Assembly (NCBI GenBank): GCA_030248135.1
Contig: JASANC010005775.1
Location: 26,476 to 90,475 of the forward strand
DNA length: 64,000 nt
DNA from: Theristus sp. LFF4_11
Lineage: Eukaryota > Nematoda > Chromadorea > Monhysterida > Xyalidae
Reading direction: 5' to 3'
Part shown: positions 12,811 to 24,363 of the stretch, in pieces
Position numbering within the stretch: the first letter of the stretch is position 1
Layout of the letters: every line of letters starts with the position of its first letter
Made by a program: the position numbers and the translations under genes
Notes under the pieces: model-generated
What the model saw: only the letters and a program-made list of their open reading frames with translations
What the model was told of the DNA's origin: nothing
The model's database searches: none

Positions 12811-15800
12811 TCATTCAAGTTTTGCCCGTTTTACGGCGCTGCCAGCGGGATGAGTGCCATTTGAAAGTGCGTTATTTTGTGCGTCAATGTCGTCTGAAAA
12901 CAACTCTGCGTACAGCTCTGGATCACAAAGCACATCATCTGCATCAGTCCTGTTTTCATCGTGGCTTGTCTTGGTTGGCGAGAGCCCTTCGGACGAGTCA
13001 CTTAGACGCTTGAAGTATTGCGTGATTTCGTATGTGGCCTGTATCAAAAAAAGTAACACGAAATATGCCTTAAGAAAGGGCACCATAGAATTTTCCATGA
13101 AACTTCAATGATGAACACGTTCCAATATATTTTATTTATGAACTGTATTATATAAATTGACCGCGCAAGCATTAAGCAGCCAATCAGCGTGCACCACGAA
13201 CAGCGCACACCTTTGTCGTTTGTGTGTTGCATGCAGACTCACATGGCATGCATCGTTGGCGCCCCCATACGCGTGCTGCTTGTGCTGCAGCTCGCGTGTC
13301 TCCCGAGTGCTGTCTCGCACGCGTGTTGTGTCCACGGCACGCAGTGCGTTCGTCGCCAGCGACACGCTTGAGAGCACTTTCAGTTTGTTGTTCAAGATTT
13401 GCCTGCGAATTCAATAGTCGCATTGCTAAATGGAATGGGCTAAATCACATGGTGTAGCTCAATGTATGATAACTACTGGACACCATTTGCTTGTTCTGGC
13501 GGTCCGTTTCAGACTAATATGTTTTGAATGCCAGAACTAACAGAACAGTTTTTTGTTTCAGAATGAGATGTTATGGATTTGAAAAGCTAGCGAACCAAAT
13601 CTGATCGTCTACGGTGCCAGCAGCCACCAGGAATATCACCCGAACTGTCTGTGTTTGGCCGGTTCGGTGCGCGCGGTCTTCCGCTTGGATGATGTGCTGC
13701 AAGTGTGAATTCAATGTATCACATCGGAAAGCTTTCAAGGAGAAAAAAAGAAAAACGAAATGTTGCATCGTACCCTACATGTTTCATGCTAGATCATTGT
13801 ACACCGACACCGTCCCACTCACGTGCATGATTCCAAAGCGCCATATTACGATAATAATACGACCAGTTATGAGCTTTACAACCGAAGCCAAGCAATAGCA
13901 CAAGAACTCCACCCGCACCAACGAGCGCAAATCACCCTGTGCCCACCCCCCACCAACCGCGGGCGTCCAATGGAGCTCAGCAAATACGACTGTGTTCGCT
14001 GCGGTGAGCGTGATGCCGGTTGACGCGGCCGTGATGCTCAGCAACGCCACGCGCACGCTACGCTCGTGCTGGAAACGGTCGACGCGCTCCTGTCGATGCG
14101 CCGCGGGCGTCTGACCGTCGATTCGAATGTAGGCGAAATGCTGCATAGAAGTGAAAGCAATCAATACACATGACATGAGCCACTCGTGCAGATTTTCTGA
14201 CCGAAATTGTTGTGAACTGCGTTTCGGACAAGCTTTCATCTCACTCATAGGTCATACCAATGACTGCGTCTACAAAGACAGCAGAGTTAATTTAACGCAT
14301 CTAAATGGGGAAAGCTGCTTGAACTGCAGATATTGCGGTCTAACAAACGAAAATCACATTAATTCGGTCGTGTGCAACACCCAGCCACGACCAATTGATA
14401 TGACGACACTGCACGCGCTGTGTGCGGCTGTGGGACGAACTCGTAATTTATTTATCTGATAGATTCTCGCAAACCGCCAGCGCACACCTCGTTCGAGAGC
14501 GTCTGCTCCAGATGATCGAGCATGTTTGCGTGATGCGCGAACACCAACATCTTCACGTCATCGTCATTCTTGAGCAGTCCAACGATTTGGTCACCGACCG
14601 CAGCGCATTTCGCAATCGCCGTCGACTCGAACAGCGCGAATATGTTGCTGTCCGAAAGACCGCTGCTGGAGGTGGAGGCGGGGGTGCAATGGAGATTATT
14701 GTGAAAGATCGCCTGGAAATCGCGACGTGTCTGCTGCGCGCGACGATACGCCTCGCGGACGGACTCCTTGTCGATGACGACCACTTCGCGCTCCTTCGGT
14801 GGCAGCGCCTCTTGCAGTTCGCTTTTCAGTCGCCTGTGTGTGTTCGCAAAATGCTGTAGCTTCATACGGGGTCTAAAAAAATGACGAGATGCCTGAAGTG
14901 CATTGCTGCTTATTGTGAGCTAGTCGAACAAGCTACCAAATCGACTATCCAACACCAACTTGAGTGGGTGCTCTTCGTTTAAATCAGCGTGGTGTGCGGG
15001 TAATAATTTGTATTGAAAGAGCATACGTTTTTCGTCAATTGTTATACGTTTTCTGCAAAATGTTCAATCACAAATGGAATGCAACGAATGCGACCCACCT
15101 GATCATGACCGTTCTCTTCAGCAATAACGTCAACTCGGTTGTGTTCGCGGCGCCATTAGCCTTGTATCCAAATTTGTCCTCGTGTCCCTCGCAATATCGA
15201 TCGCCGAACTGTTTGAACGTCACCGAGCGCAGCCACCGCGGGTTGATCATTTTCAGTTGCGTGAACAGCTCGGCCGGTTTTGCCAACGCCGGCGTGCCGG
15301 ACAGAAAGACCACGCGAGTGGCTTGCTGCAGAACATTGGAGCTTGAAAATCGTTTTAATTGGTGCTGTCAAAAATGCGTTGAAAGCGTGACAATGCCGAC
15401 CTTTGTCAGTTTCGCGGCAATTTTCGATCGCTTCGACTTTTGATCTTTCACCGAATGAGATTCGTCCTGAAAGAAAAAGAAATTGTCCATTTAGAATGCT
15501 AGTTGGAATTTTCCCAGTTATCCACTTTTACGAACGCTAACGTCACTTTTTGTTATGAATAAAAAAAGAAATTCTTTTACCAAAATAACAAACGGAAACT
15601 GCGACAGCAGCTCCGATGGCACGTTGGTCAGCATCGTGTACGTCATCACCACGATCGATCGTGCATTCGTTGCCAGCTGGCGAGCGTCTGACGTCTTGCA
15701 AATCTCGATACAGTCAACGTTCACTGAGCCGTGCTCGCCCACCCATTGTTGCACCGCCTCAAACAACCGATTGTTGTCATGAACGCATTTTTTGTCCAAC

Positions 15801-18045
15801 TAGCAGAATTAGTTCAAAAAACTGTTCAATTTTTTTCAAAAAAACCTGTTTCCATTTCGCCCTCATTGACGCTTCACAAACCACCAAGACCGGCCAGTCG
15901 TCACGAAAGTAGAGCGTTGCCGCCAACGCCTGCACGGTTTTGCCGAGGCCCATTTCGTCGGCCAACAGGACGCGACCGCCTCTGCGCACGATTTCTCTGT
16001 TTTGAAAGAAAATTTTGATTCGACAAGCGCACAACACAACTAGAGTCTGCCTTCTTTGAAACAGATGGCGAAGCTGAAGCATAACCCGTGCGGTGGAATG
16101 TGGCGAATCATGCCGCCCAGCGCCATGAGGCGACCATTAGCGCAAATCTCACCAAGTTCCACCACACCGTTGCACACTAATGTATGTCGGGTTGTTGAAC
16201 AAAAAACCAAAACATTAAATAAAAACGAGGTATGATATCGGTTTGGAAAAGGGGTATATATGAGGTCACCGAAACAGAATCAGAAAAGTTCCGCCATATG
16301 GGAGTCATTCGGGAGGCGTTTGCACATAAAATGTGGTTTTTCTGACTCCCTAATTGATTGGGCACAACTTTGGTTTTCCAAATTGTTTTGAACAATTGAC
16401 AAAAAAATGACTTTTGTTTTTTTTTGTGATGAAGACAACGATAATATGATACGTTGCTGCGTTGCTGCTTTTCTCAAATTCAAGAGCCCAAAATGCACTC
16501 TAACTTCACTCCGTGAATTTGGTAGGGATACAGTCGCGACAGCAGCTCGCTCGGCAGACGCGGGGAAAGCGCAATGTTGGTGACACTTTTCGTTTGAATC
16601 GCTTTGCCAGCAATCTCAGCCGCATACTCGCTGCGAACCCAACCGGGCAGCTGGCTCAACTGCAGTCGGTCGCCGAAACAGTCCGCCAACTTTGTGCCTG
16701 ACAATCAGTTGAGTTTTGTTGGGTTCGCTACCAGCGAATGCATTGACGTCGTTATTTCATGCGTGAACAACGTGCATGGCAATGACACAAAAATGGAAAC
16801 TCACATAGTTCAGTATAGTGCTTCAGCTCGAATGAGTTCGTTTTCTTCTGCCCGTCTGAAAAAAGCAAAGTAAGTACAAAAATGCAATTCACAGCAATCG
16901 CTCTTCACAGATTGTAACAGCAACGCAATTGATCTTGAAATCTTTAATGAACCATGCACAATTGTGAGGTGACACACACATCGTATCCACAGAACAGTAC
17001 CGTGGGCGGGGGGGGGGGGGGGGGGGGGACACCCCCCCCCCACAGCACCCGGGCCCGTCGGGGGGGGGGGGTGGGGGGGGCACCGTGCCACCCCCCCCCC
17101 CTAAAACCGGGCACCCCCCCCCCATCGTACCCCCCCCCCCTCGAAAATTTGGCCGACACCCCCCCCCCACCCCCCCATGAAATTTTGTCTGGCGGACACC
17201 CCCCCCCCAAAATTTTCTGCACACCCTAAATTTTTTTTCGAAAATCATGATTTTTTGTCTATAAAGTCCATAATATAAGCTGAATATATGATAACTTGAC
17301 CATCTTCATTGTTATTTCAAAGATTTTGCAGCAAAATTTAGCGTTTTTCCTTTCAAATTTGAGCGAAAAAATTTCATGGGGGGGTGGGTGGGGGGGGGTG
17401 GACCCCCCCCCACAGAAAATTTTGAAAAAATGCACCCCCCCCCATGGGACCCCCCGGGGGGGGGGTCCCACGTTACCATAGGTTGGACCCCCCCCCTCAC
17501 TTTTTGGTCGGCACCCCCCCCACGGTACCATACCCCCCCCCTCGAAAATTTTTTTGGGCCCACGGTACTGCCACAGAATATAACATTCCAAACCAGAACT
17601 GAAACCAACCGTACTGCCTTGACTCGATCGTTTTGCACACGTCGACGAAATCGCGATCGAAATCACTGCTGGTCGCTTCGAATCGATCCGGTTGAATCAA
17701 CGCCATTGCAACAATCAGCTTCTTTTGAAAGCCACTGCTTTTGATACGTGTCGGTTCATGCAGTCTTTGTTGCGTTACTGAACTTCTTTGTAGTTCTTGT
17801 GAATGTGAAGCTGGTGGATTAAGCAAATGTTTTGAGAAATAACTGCTGCGCTGCAAGTCTTGTGCCGCTGATGTCGACAGCGACGTTGACGGTGTAGCAC
17901 TGTTGCCATGCGAATTTTTCGCTTGTTCGGAAAATTGTCTGCGCATTTCTGCCTCTTTGCGGCGTTGAAGGGCAAGCTCTCGGTTCTGGGCACATCGCCG
18001 TCGACGTTCTTCTGTCATTCCATTCGCTTCCGTTGTTGACGACAT
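12811..18045 (-). CDS. SMARCAL1: SMARCAL1-type SNF2 annealing helicase
   Basis: An SNF2 ATPase that rewinds DNA and remodels stalled forks. The start at 18045 gives [20 protein letters not shown] and then [12 protein letters not shown], like the N-terminal RPA-binding segment of SMARCAL1. One HARP-like stretch spans exons 1-2 ([16 protein letters not shown] through [11 protein letters not shown]). The helicase follows: [25 protein letters not shown] (Walker A), [12 protein letters not shown] (motif II, DESH as in this subfamily), [16 protein letters not shown], then [28 protein letters not shown] and [11 protein letters not shown]. Exons are about 17610-18045, 16805-16855, 16508-16697, 16041-16066, 15830-15993, 15588-15800, 15404-15469, 15103-15324, 14497-14871, 13953-14143, 13606-13701, 13230-13395 and 12811-13037. 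The small fourth exon may use a GC donor, and the join to the last exon is uncertain. A hAT-like element fills much of intron 1. Confidence 0.93.
16995..17570. mobile_element. Non-autonomous hAT-like element in SMARCAL1 intron 1
   Basis: A 576-bp element bounded by CAGTACCGTGGGC and its inverse GCCCACGGTACTG. Direct 8-bp duplications CCACAGAA flank it (16987-16994 and 17571-17578). An 8-bp target-site duplication and short CAG-initial inverted repeats fit the hAT superfamily. The interior is dominated by runs of 7 to 18 G or C broken by AAAATTTT-like words. It encodes no transposase. The same family appears at 22151-24502. Confidence 0.88.
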
Positions 18046-18707
18046 CGCTCTCTGCCTCCACTCAAGTGGAACAACGGAAAGAGCAAAGGCAACCAATTTG
18101 GTTGGTTGATCTGGTCTAAATTTGAGAAGCACATTGTTGTTAGAAGCTGCAAATCGAATAAGTCGACAAAGAATCTTATCCTTTGAAAAGCCTTGATTAA
18201 TAAGAGCAGAGGTAAGCAGTAGCGAAAGCGGGACCTCGGGGGGACTCGGGTGAGGGGGGGGGGGTGTTTCATAGTTGTTCCAGAGCCGAGGGGTTGGGGG
18301 GGGGGCGATATAGATAGCTGGAGCAAATTTTCTAGATAGATAGATAGCTGGAAAATTTTGGGGGGGGGGCCGCGGGGGGGGCCATGTGACTTTGGGGGGG
18401 GCCGGTCAAAATTTTGAAATTTGATAGATAGATAGCTAAAACGCTAAAAAAAGCTATAAAAACAGCAAAATAATGCTAAAAATACACTAAAAATCAAGTA
18501 TAAACGCGTATTTTACCTAAAATTAGCGAAATTTTCAAGAATTACGAGCAAAAATGGTCAATTTTGGTCAAAAATTGACTCATTTTATGTCTTCGAAGAC
18601 AAAATTTTTTAGATAGATAGCTGGCTGAGAAATTTTTTTGGATAGATAATAGCTGAGCCAAAAAAACCTGTTTGATAGAGATAGATTCAAAAATTTTTTG
18701 GGGGGGG

Positions 18708-19945
18708 CCGGTGTCACGATTTTATTTCCCCGTGTTTTTTTTCCCCGTCCGGGGATTTAACCATGGTGCTAAATCCCCGTACGGGGAATGGACCATGGTG
18801 TTAATTCCCCGTAGCCGTTTTAAAAACCCCGTATGCAATATTTCCAAATCCAGCTGAATACAGGCTGTCACATGCCCACCATACAACGCGAATCCATGTG
18901 CGGTGCAAATGGTAACGTATCACAAATATCACTTCAACAACAATGTGAAATAAAGAGAACAAAGTGGACGCAAAGAGAAAAACACGTATCGTGTGATTTA
19001 CGTAATGGTTACTGGCCACAGAAGTGAAACACTCACTAACTAGTGTGGCATGTTCACCCAGGTGCATAATTACGTCACAGTTATCGATACATGAGTCCAC
19101 AAAATGTCCCAGTCATGGACCGTTTTGCATTTGCAGACTGTTTTATTCATGCTGTTCGGTTGGTTTTTTACCTGTAATTTTGTTTCGTTTGCTTTGCTGG
19201 ATTCGTTTTCACTCTTACAACTCTTTCAAAGATGTTTTAATTTTACTTTTTGATTTTAAAAGTGAACTTATATTTTTCTCTGTCAATTTTGTTTCGTTTG
19301 CTCTGCTGGATTGTTTTCACTCATTGAACATTTTCAAACGTGTTTTTGTTCTACTTTTTGGTTCTAAAAGTGCACTTCAATTCAGTAGGCAGGCAAAAGC
19401 CGCCGAACGGTTTCACTCTTATTCACGCGTAATTATTGGTTTTCTGTCTTCTTCTTGCACCCCCAATTTATGATTTCTGTGCTTCAAAAACTGTTGAATT
19501 TCATGTATTGTTGCTCGATTTATACAATTTGCGTTGTTGTTGTTTTGTTCTGTGCTATTTATTCAAAAGTGTTTTATTTTTGTTTGTTTTTTTTCCCAAA
19601 AACAACACTGCTTTTTGTGTTGTTCGAATTGCACATATGCTCCTCACTTTGCACCTCTTTCTCACACGTGACAAAATTATTTCCTCAAGTGTGCTCCATT
19701 TTCTTATTTCTGCATGTGAATAAAATGCACACTACGATTTGCACTGCACCGCACACGGATTCGCGTTGTATTGTGGGCATGTGACAGCCTGTATTCAGCT
19801 GGATTTGGAAATACTGCATACGGGGTTTTTAAAACGGCTACGGGGAATTAACACCATAGTCCATTCCCCGTACGGGGATTTAGCACCATGGTTAAATCCC
19901 CGGACGGGGAAATAAAAACACGGGGAAATAAAATCGTGACACCGG
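18708..19945. mobile_element. Fold-back element with about 200-bp inverted repeats
   Basis: The left arm (about 18708-18910) begins CCGGTGTCACGATTTTATTT. It carries repeated CCCCGT...ACGGGG words, ATGGTGCTAAATCCCCG and CAGCTGAATACAGGCTGTC. The right arm (about 19737-19945) is its inverse with few differences. The inner 0.8 kb is T-rich and has only short open frames. G and C runs flank it as part of a larger palindrome, so no target duplication can be assigned. No transposase is seen. Confidence 0.8.
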
Positions 19946-20170
19946 CCCCCCCCAGGCCCCCCCCCTAGAACAACTATGGGGTGTTTGCCTAATTTTACAG
20001 GGGGGGGGGGGTCAGTAGTACCGTGGGCGCGGGGGGTGGGGGGTACACGGTACCCCCCACCCCCCTCGTCTTCGGTACTGCACATGCCCCCCCCGCGGCC
20101 CCCCCCCCAAAATTTTCCAGCTGTCTATCTGGAAAATTTGCTCCAGCTATCTATATCGGCCCCCCCAACC

Positions 20171-21209
20171 TAGGGTTAAGGGCTTTGAAAAAAAAAAATT
20201 TATTTTTTTTTCGTTTTTAAAAAAAAAATTTGGATTTTTTTTTCAAACTTAAAAAAAAAAATTGAAAATTTTTTCTTCTACTTTGCTCTGAAAATTCGAT
20301 TTATGGCATAATTTTTTGAAAGTTCAAACCAAATTTTCTTCCCAACTTCTTTGTGTGCTTAGGTAAATGTCATTATTTGGTCATTTTGACCGACGTACTC
20401 CATGTTTTTCGATTTGGATGACTTCTAGAGTCAATTTTTAGCGTTGAAATGACTTAACTGAATTGAAATATCGTTTCAGAAATCGTTTTCTTGCAACTTA
20501 GAACATGTTTTTCAGTCGGTAGGCCATGAGATGAACATGATATCTTGTTGATTGGCGTATGTTATAGGTCTACAATGGAGTTGTGCGATATATTGTTAAA
20601 CAATTTGAGCGGAGATGTTGGTTAATACCACATCACACGACCGTTTTTCAGATACCCGATAACATGGCCACATGTTAAAACTTGCGTGCTGAGCTAAACT
20701 AACGTGTTAAACTTGCGTCTGTCAGTTGCCCGCAACGTGATCGCGAAATCATGGTACGTGTTTTCGATACGATGATTTGAAGAGTGGGCTCTCGCCATGT
20801 GGCAGATAGCATAGCTGGTTGAACCTGAAAGTAAGTGTCTTGGGGGGGGGGGGGCGACCGGGTCGACAGGGGTTGCCGACTTAGCTACAGCAAACAGGAA
20901 TTTTTGAACACAGTCAAATTTTGGTAATTTTCTAAAGAGGAACCACTAAGAACGGTTCAATATTCAAGTACACGTGAAAAATTGCCCTGTTTTACTGTTG
21001 AAAATGCAACTTTCCCTCTATGAAATGGACATAATTTCAATAAAACACGATTTTCGCTCTTATAGTTTCCCGGATCGTTCTGAAAATAGTCTAGATGAAC
21101 TCAGCTCGACGAGACGCTTCGAACGAACCTAACTTGTAAAAAAAATTTTTTTTTTTTTAAATTTTTTTTAATTTAAAAAAAAATCCGGATTTTTTTTCCC
21201 CTAACCCTA
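20171..21209. mobile_element. TAGGGTTA hAT-like MITE, copy A, 1039 bp
   Basis: The ends are TAGGGTTAAGGGGCTTTG-like at the left and CCCCTAACCCTA at the right. Direct 8-bp repeats CCCCAACC flank it (20163-20170 and 21210-21217). The interior is A/T-rich with long A and T runs near both ends and a unique core (for example ACATGTTTTTCAGTCGGTAG). It has no coding capacity. Copies B and C below are nearly identical. Confidence 0.88.
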
Positions 21210-22524
21210 CCCCAACCCCCCGGCTCTGGAACAACTATGGCAGATACCCGTGTACCCCCCTCCCCCCTTTACCTCGACACGGGTACTAGACTCCCCCCCA
21301 CCCCCCTCCGCGAGAAAACACGGGATCGCACCCCCCCTCACGACGGTGGTCAATCTCATCTCAATTTTTTCCAAAAATACCGTAATTTTTGCATTTTTCT
21401 TGACGTTTGTTTTTGTCCCTGCACAGATTTTGTTGTTTCTGACCAAACAAGCAGCTTGTTTACACAAAATATTCTGTATTTTACAAGAATTTCTGTGTTT
21501 TTCCGAGGCAAAAATTTGGTATTACCCGTGCGATCCCGTGCACCCCCCCCCCTCACGAAATTTTTCTGCCAGTGCACCTAGGGTTAGGGGCTTTGAAAAA
21601 AAAAATTTTTTTTAAATTTTTTTTTCGTTTTTTTTTTAAAAATTTGGATTTTTTTTTCAAACTTAAAAAAAAATTTGAAAAATTTTTCTTCCACTTTGCT
21701 CTGAAAATTCGATTTATGGCATAATTTTTTGAAAGTTCAAACCAAATTTTCTTCCCAACTTCTTTGTGTGCTTAGGTACATGTCATTATTTGGTCATTTT
21801 GACCGACGTACTCCATGTTTTTCGATTTGGATGACTTCTAGAGTCAATTTTTAGCGTTGAAATGACTTAACTGAATTGAAATATCGTTTCAGAAATCGTT
21901 TTCTTGCAACTTAGAACATGTTTTTTCAGTCGGTAGGCCATGAGATGAACATGATATCTTGTTGATTGGCGTACGTTATAGGTCTACAATGGAGTTGTGC
22001 GATATATTGTTAAACAATTGGAGCGGGGATGTTGGTTAATACCACATCACACGACCGTTTTTCAGATACCCGATAACATGGCCACATGTTAAAACTTGCG
22101 TGCTGAGCTAAACTAACGTGTTAAACTTGCGTCTGTCAGTTGCCCGCAACCAGTACCGTGGGCGGGGGGTACACCCTCCCCCAGAGCACCAGAGACCGTC
22201 GGGTGGGGGGGGGGCACCGTGCCACCCCCCCTAAAACCGGGCACCCCCCCATCGGACCCCCCCCCTCGAAAATTTGGCCGACACCCCCCCACACCCCCCA
22301 TGAAATTTTGTCTGGCGGAGACCCCCCCCCCCCAAAATTTTCTGCACACCCTAAATTTTTTTTCGAAAATCATGATTTTTTGTCTGTAAAGTCCATAATA
22401 TGAGCTGAATATATGATAACTTGACCATCTTCAGTGTAATTTCAAAGATTTTGCAGCAAAATTTAGCGTTTTTCCTTTCAAATTTAAGCGAAAAAATTTC
22501 ATGGGGGGGGTGGGGGGGTGGACC

Positions 22525-23267
22525 TAGAGATGTAAGGGTCAAAAAAAAAATTTTTTTTAATTTTTTTTTAAAAAAAAGTAAAAAAAATGAGCATTTTTTT
22601 ATTATTTTTTTTTTAAAATTTTTGAAATTTTTTCTTTAATGTGCCCTGAAAATGCCGTTTTTGGCATAATTTTTCGAAAGTTCAACAAAAATTTTCTTTG
22701 ACTTTACCTTGTCACTTAGTCTTCAACGCTGCAGGTGGTATTCTGGATTGATTTATCGACTGTTTTCAGCCTTGGTGAGTGATGATCGACTCGCGCATTG
22801 ATTGATTGATTGATTGATTGATAGTTCAACAAATTCCGATGTCGCTAAGGTGAGATAGAAGCAGAGAACTCACATTTACGCATCGTTTTTCAGGATCTCG
22901 AAAGGTGGAAATTGCACTGTCTGCCACTGCAAGCGTAACTTCGTTGGTTGCTCGTTGCTGTTTCGCCTCGTGTCGTCAGCGTGATCACACCGGTTTGTTG
23001 TGGAACTTGTTTCCATGTTATTTGAGGTGAATTGAGAGGCAAAACACGAGACGTGATGTCGTCGGTGGGAAAATGGGGTCGCCGAAACCAAGTCTGAAAT
23101 TTTCACCCTCCTCCCATATGAGTGGGGGTCATATGGTAAGTCGGTGGCTCCTCAGATGGTGATATTCGGACTCCCTAAAAAATTCTGAACAACTTTCATT
23201 AAAAAAAAAAAAAAATTTTTAAATTTTAAGAAAAAAAATAGAAAATTTTTTTTTCTTGACATCTCTA
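22525..23267. mobile_element. TAGAGATGT hAT-like MITE, 743 bp
   Basis: The ends are TAGAGATGTAAGGGTC and the inverse CTTGACATCTCTA, flanked by 8-bp direct repeats GGTGGACC (22517-22524, 23268-23275). The sub-terminal DNA is A/T runs. The core carries an (ATTG)n tract at about 22796-22822. A minus-strand frame of 76 codons inside shows no known domain. It is inserted in the CAGTACCG element. Confidence 0.85.
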
Positions 23268-23324
23268 GGTGGACCCCCCGGGTGACCCCCCCCACAGAAA
23301 ATTTTGAAAAAATGCACCCCCCCC

Positions 23325-24363
23325 TAGGGTTAGGGGCTTTGAAAAAAAATTTTTTTTTTATTTTTTTTTCGTTTTTTTTTTTTAAATTTGGATTTTTTTT
23401 TCAAACTTAAAAAAAAAATTTGAAAAATTTTTCTTCTACTTTGCTCTGAAAATTCGATTTATGGCATAATTTTTTGAAAGTTCAAACCAAATTTTCTTCC
23501 CAACTTCTTTGTGTGCTTAGGTACATGTCATTATTTGGTCATTTTGACCGACGTACTCCATGTTTTTCGATTTGGATGACTTCTAGAGTCAATTTTTAGC
23601 GTTGAAATGACTTAACTGAATTGAAATATCGTTTCAGAAATCGTTTTCTTGCAACTCAGAACATGTTTTTTCAGTCGGTAGGCCATGAGATGAACATGAT
23701 ATTTTGTTGATTGGCGTATGTTATAGGTCTACAATGGAGTTGTGCGATATATTGTTAAACAATTGGAGCGGAGATGTTGGTTAATACCACATCACACGAC
23801 CGTTTTTCAGATACCCGATAACATGACCACATGTTAAAACTTGCGTGCTGAGCTAAACTAACGTGTTAAACTTGCGTCTGTCAGTTGCCCGCAACGTGAT
23901 CGCGAAATCATGGTACGTGTTTTCGATACGATGATTTGAAGAGTGGGCTCTCGCCATGTGGCAGATAGCATAGCTGGTTGAACCTGAAAGTAAGTGTCTT
24001 GGGGGGGGGGGGCGACCGGGTCGACAGGGGTTGCCGACTTAGCTACAGCAAACAGGAATTTTTGAACACAGTCAAATTTTGGTAATTTTCTAAAGAGGAA
24101 CAACTAAGAACGGTTCAATATTCAAGTACACGTCGAAAATTGTCCTGTTTTACTGTTGAAAATGCAACTTTCCCTCTATGAAATGGACATAATTTCAATA
24201 AAACACGATTTTCGCTCTTATAGTTTTCCGGATCGTTCTGAAAATAGTCTAGATGAACTCAGCTCGACGAGACGCTTCGAACAAACCTAACTTGTAAAAA
24301 AAAATTTAAAAAAAAAAATTTTAATTTAAAAAAAAAATCCGGATTTTTTTTCCCCCAACCTTA
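23325..24363. mobile_element. TAGGGTTA hAT-like MITE, copy C, 1039 bp
   Basis: Same family and length as copies A and B. It landed in a C run, so the duplication is CCCCCCCC (23317-23324 and 24364-24371). The empty site is visible in the relative at about 17430-17450, where ATGCACCCC runs straight into CCATGGGACC. Copy C differs from A and B by scattered substitutions. Confidence 0.85.

Noticed and set aside
16889..17744. Gly- and Pro-rich open frames on both strands
   Set aside because: They are translations of poly-G/poly-C runs inside a defined hAT-like element and are open only because GGG and CCC codons contain no stops.
20171..21209. TAGGGTTAGGG ends as telomeric repeat or healed chromosome end
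   Set aside because: The motif occurs once per end, in inverted orientation, with an 8-bp target duplication, so it is a transposon terminus. The usual nematode telomere unit is also TTAGGC.
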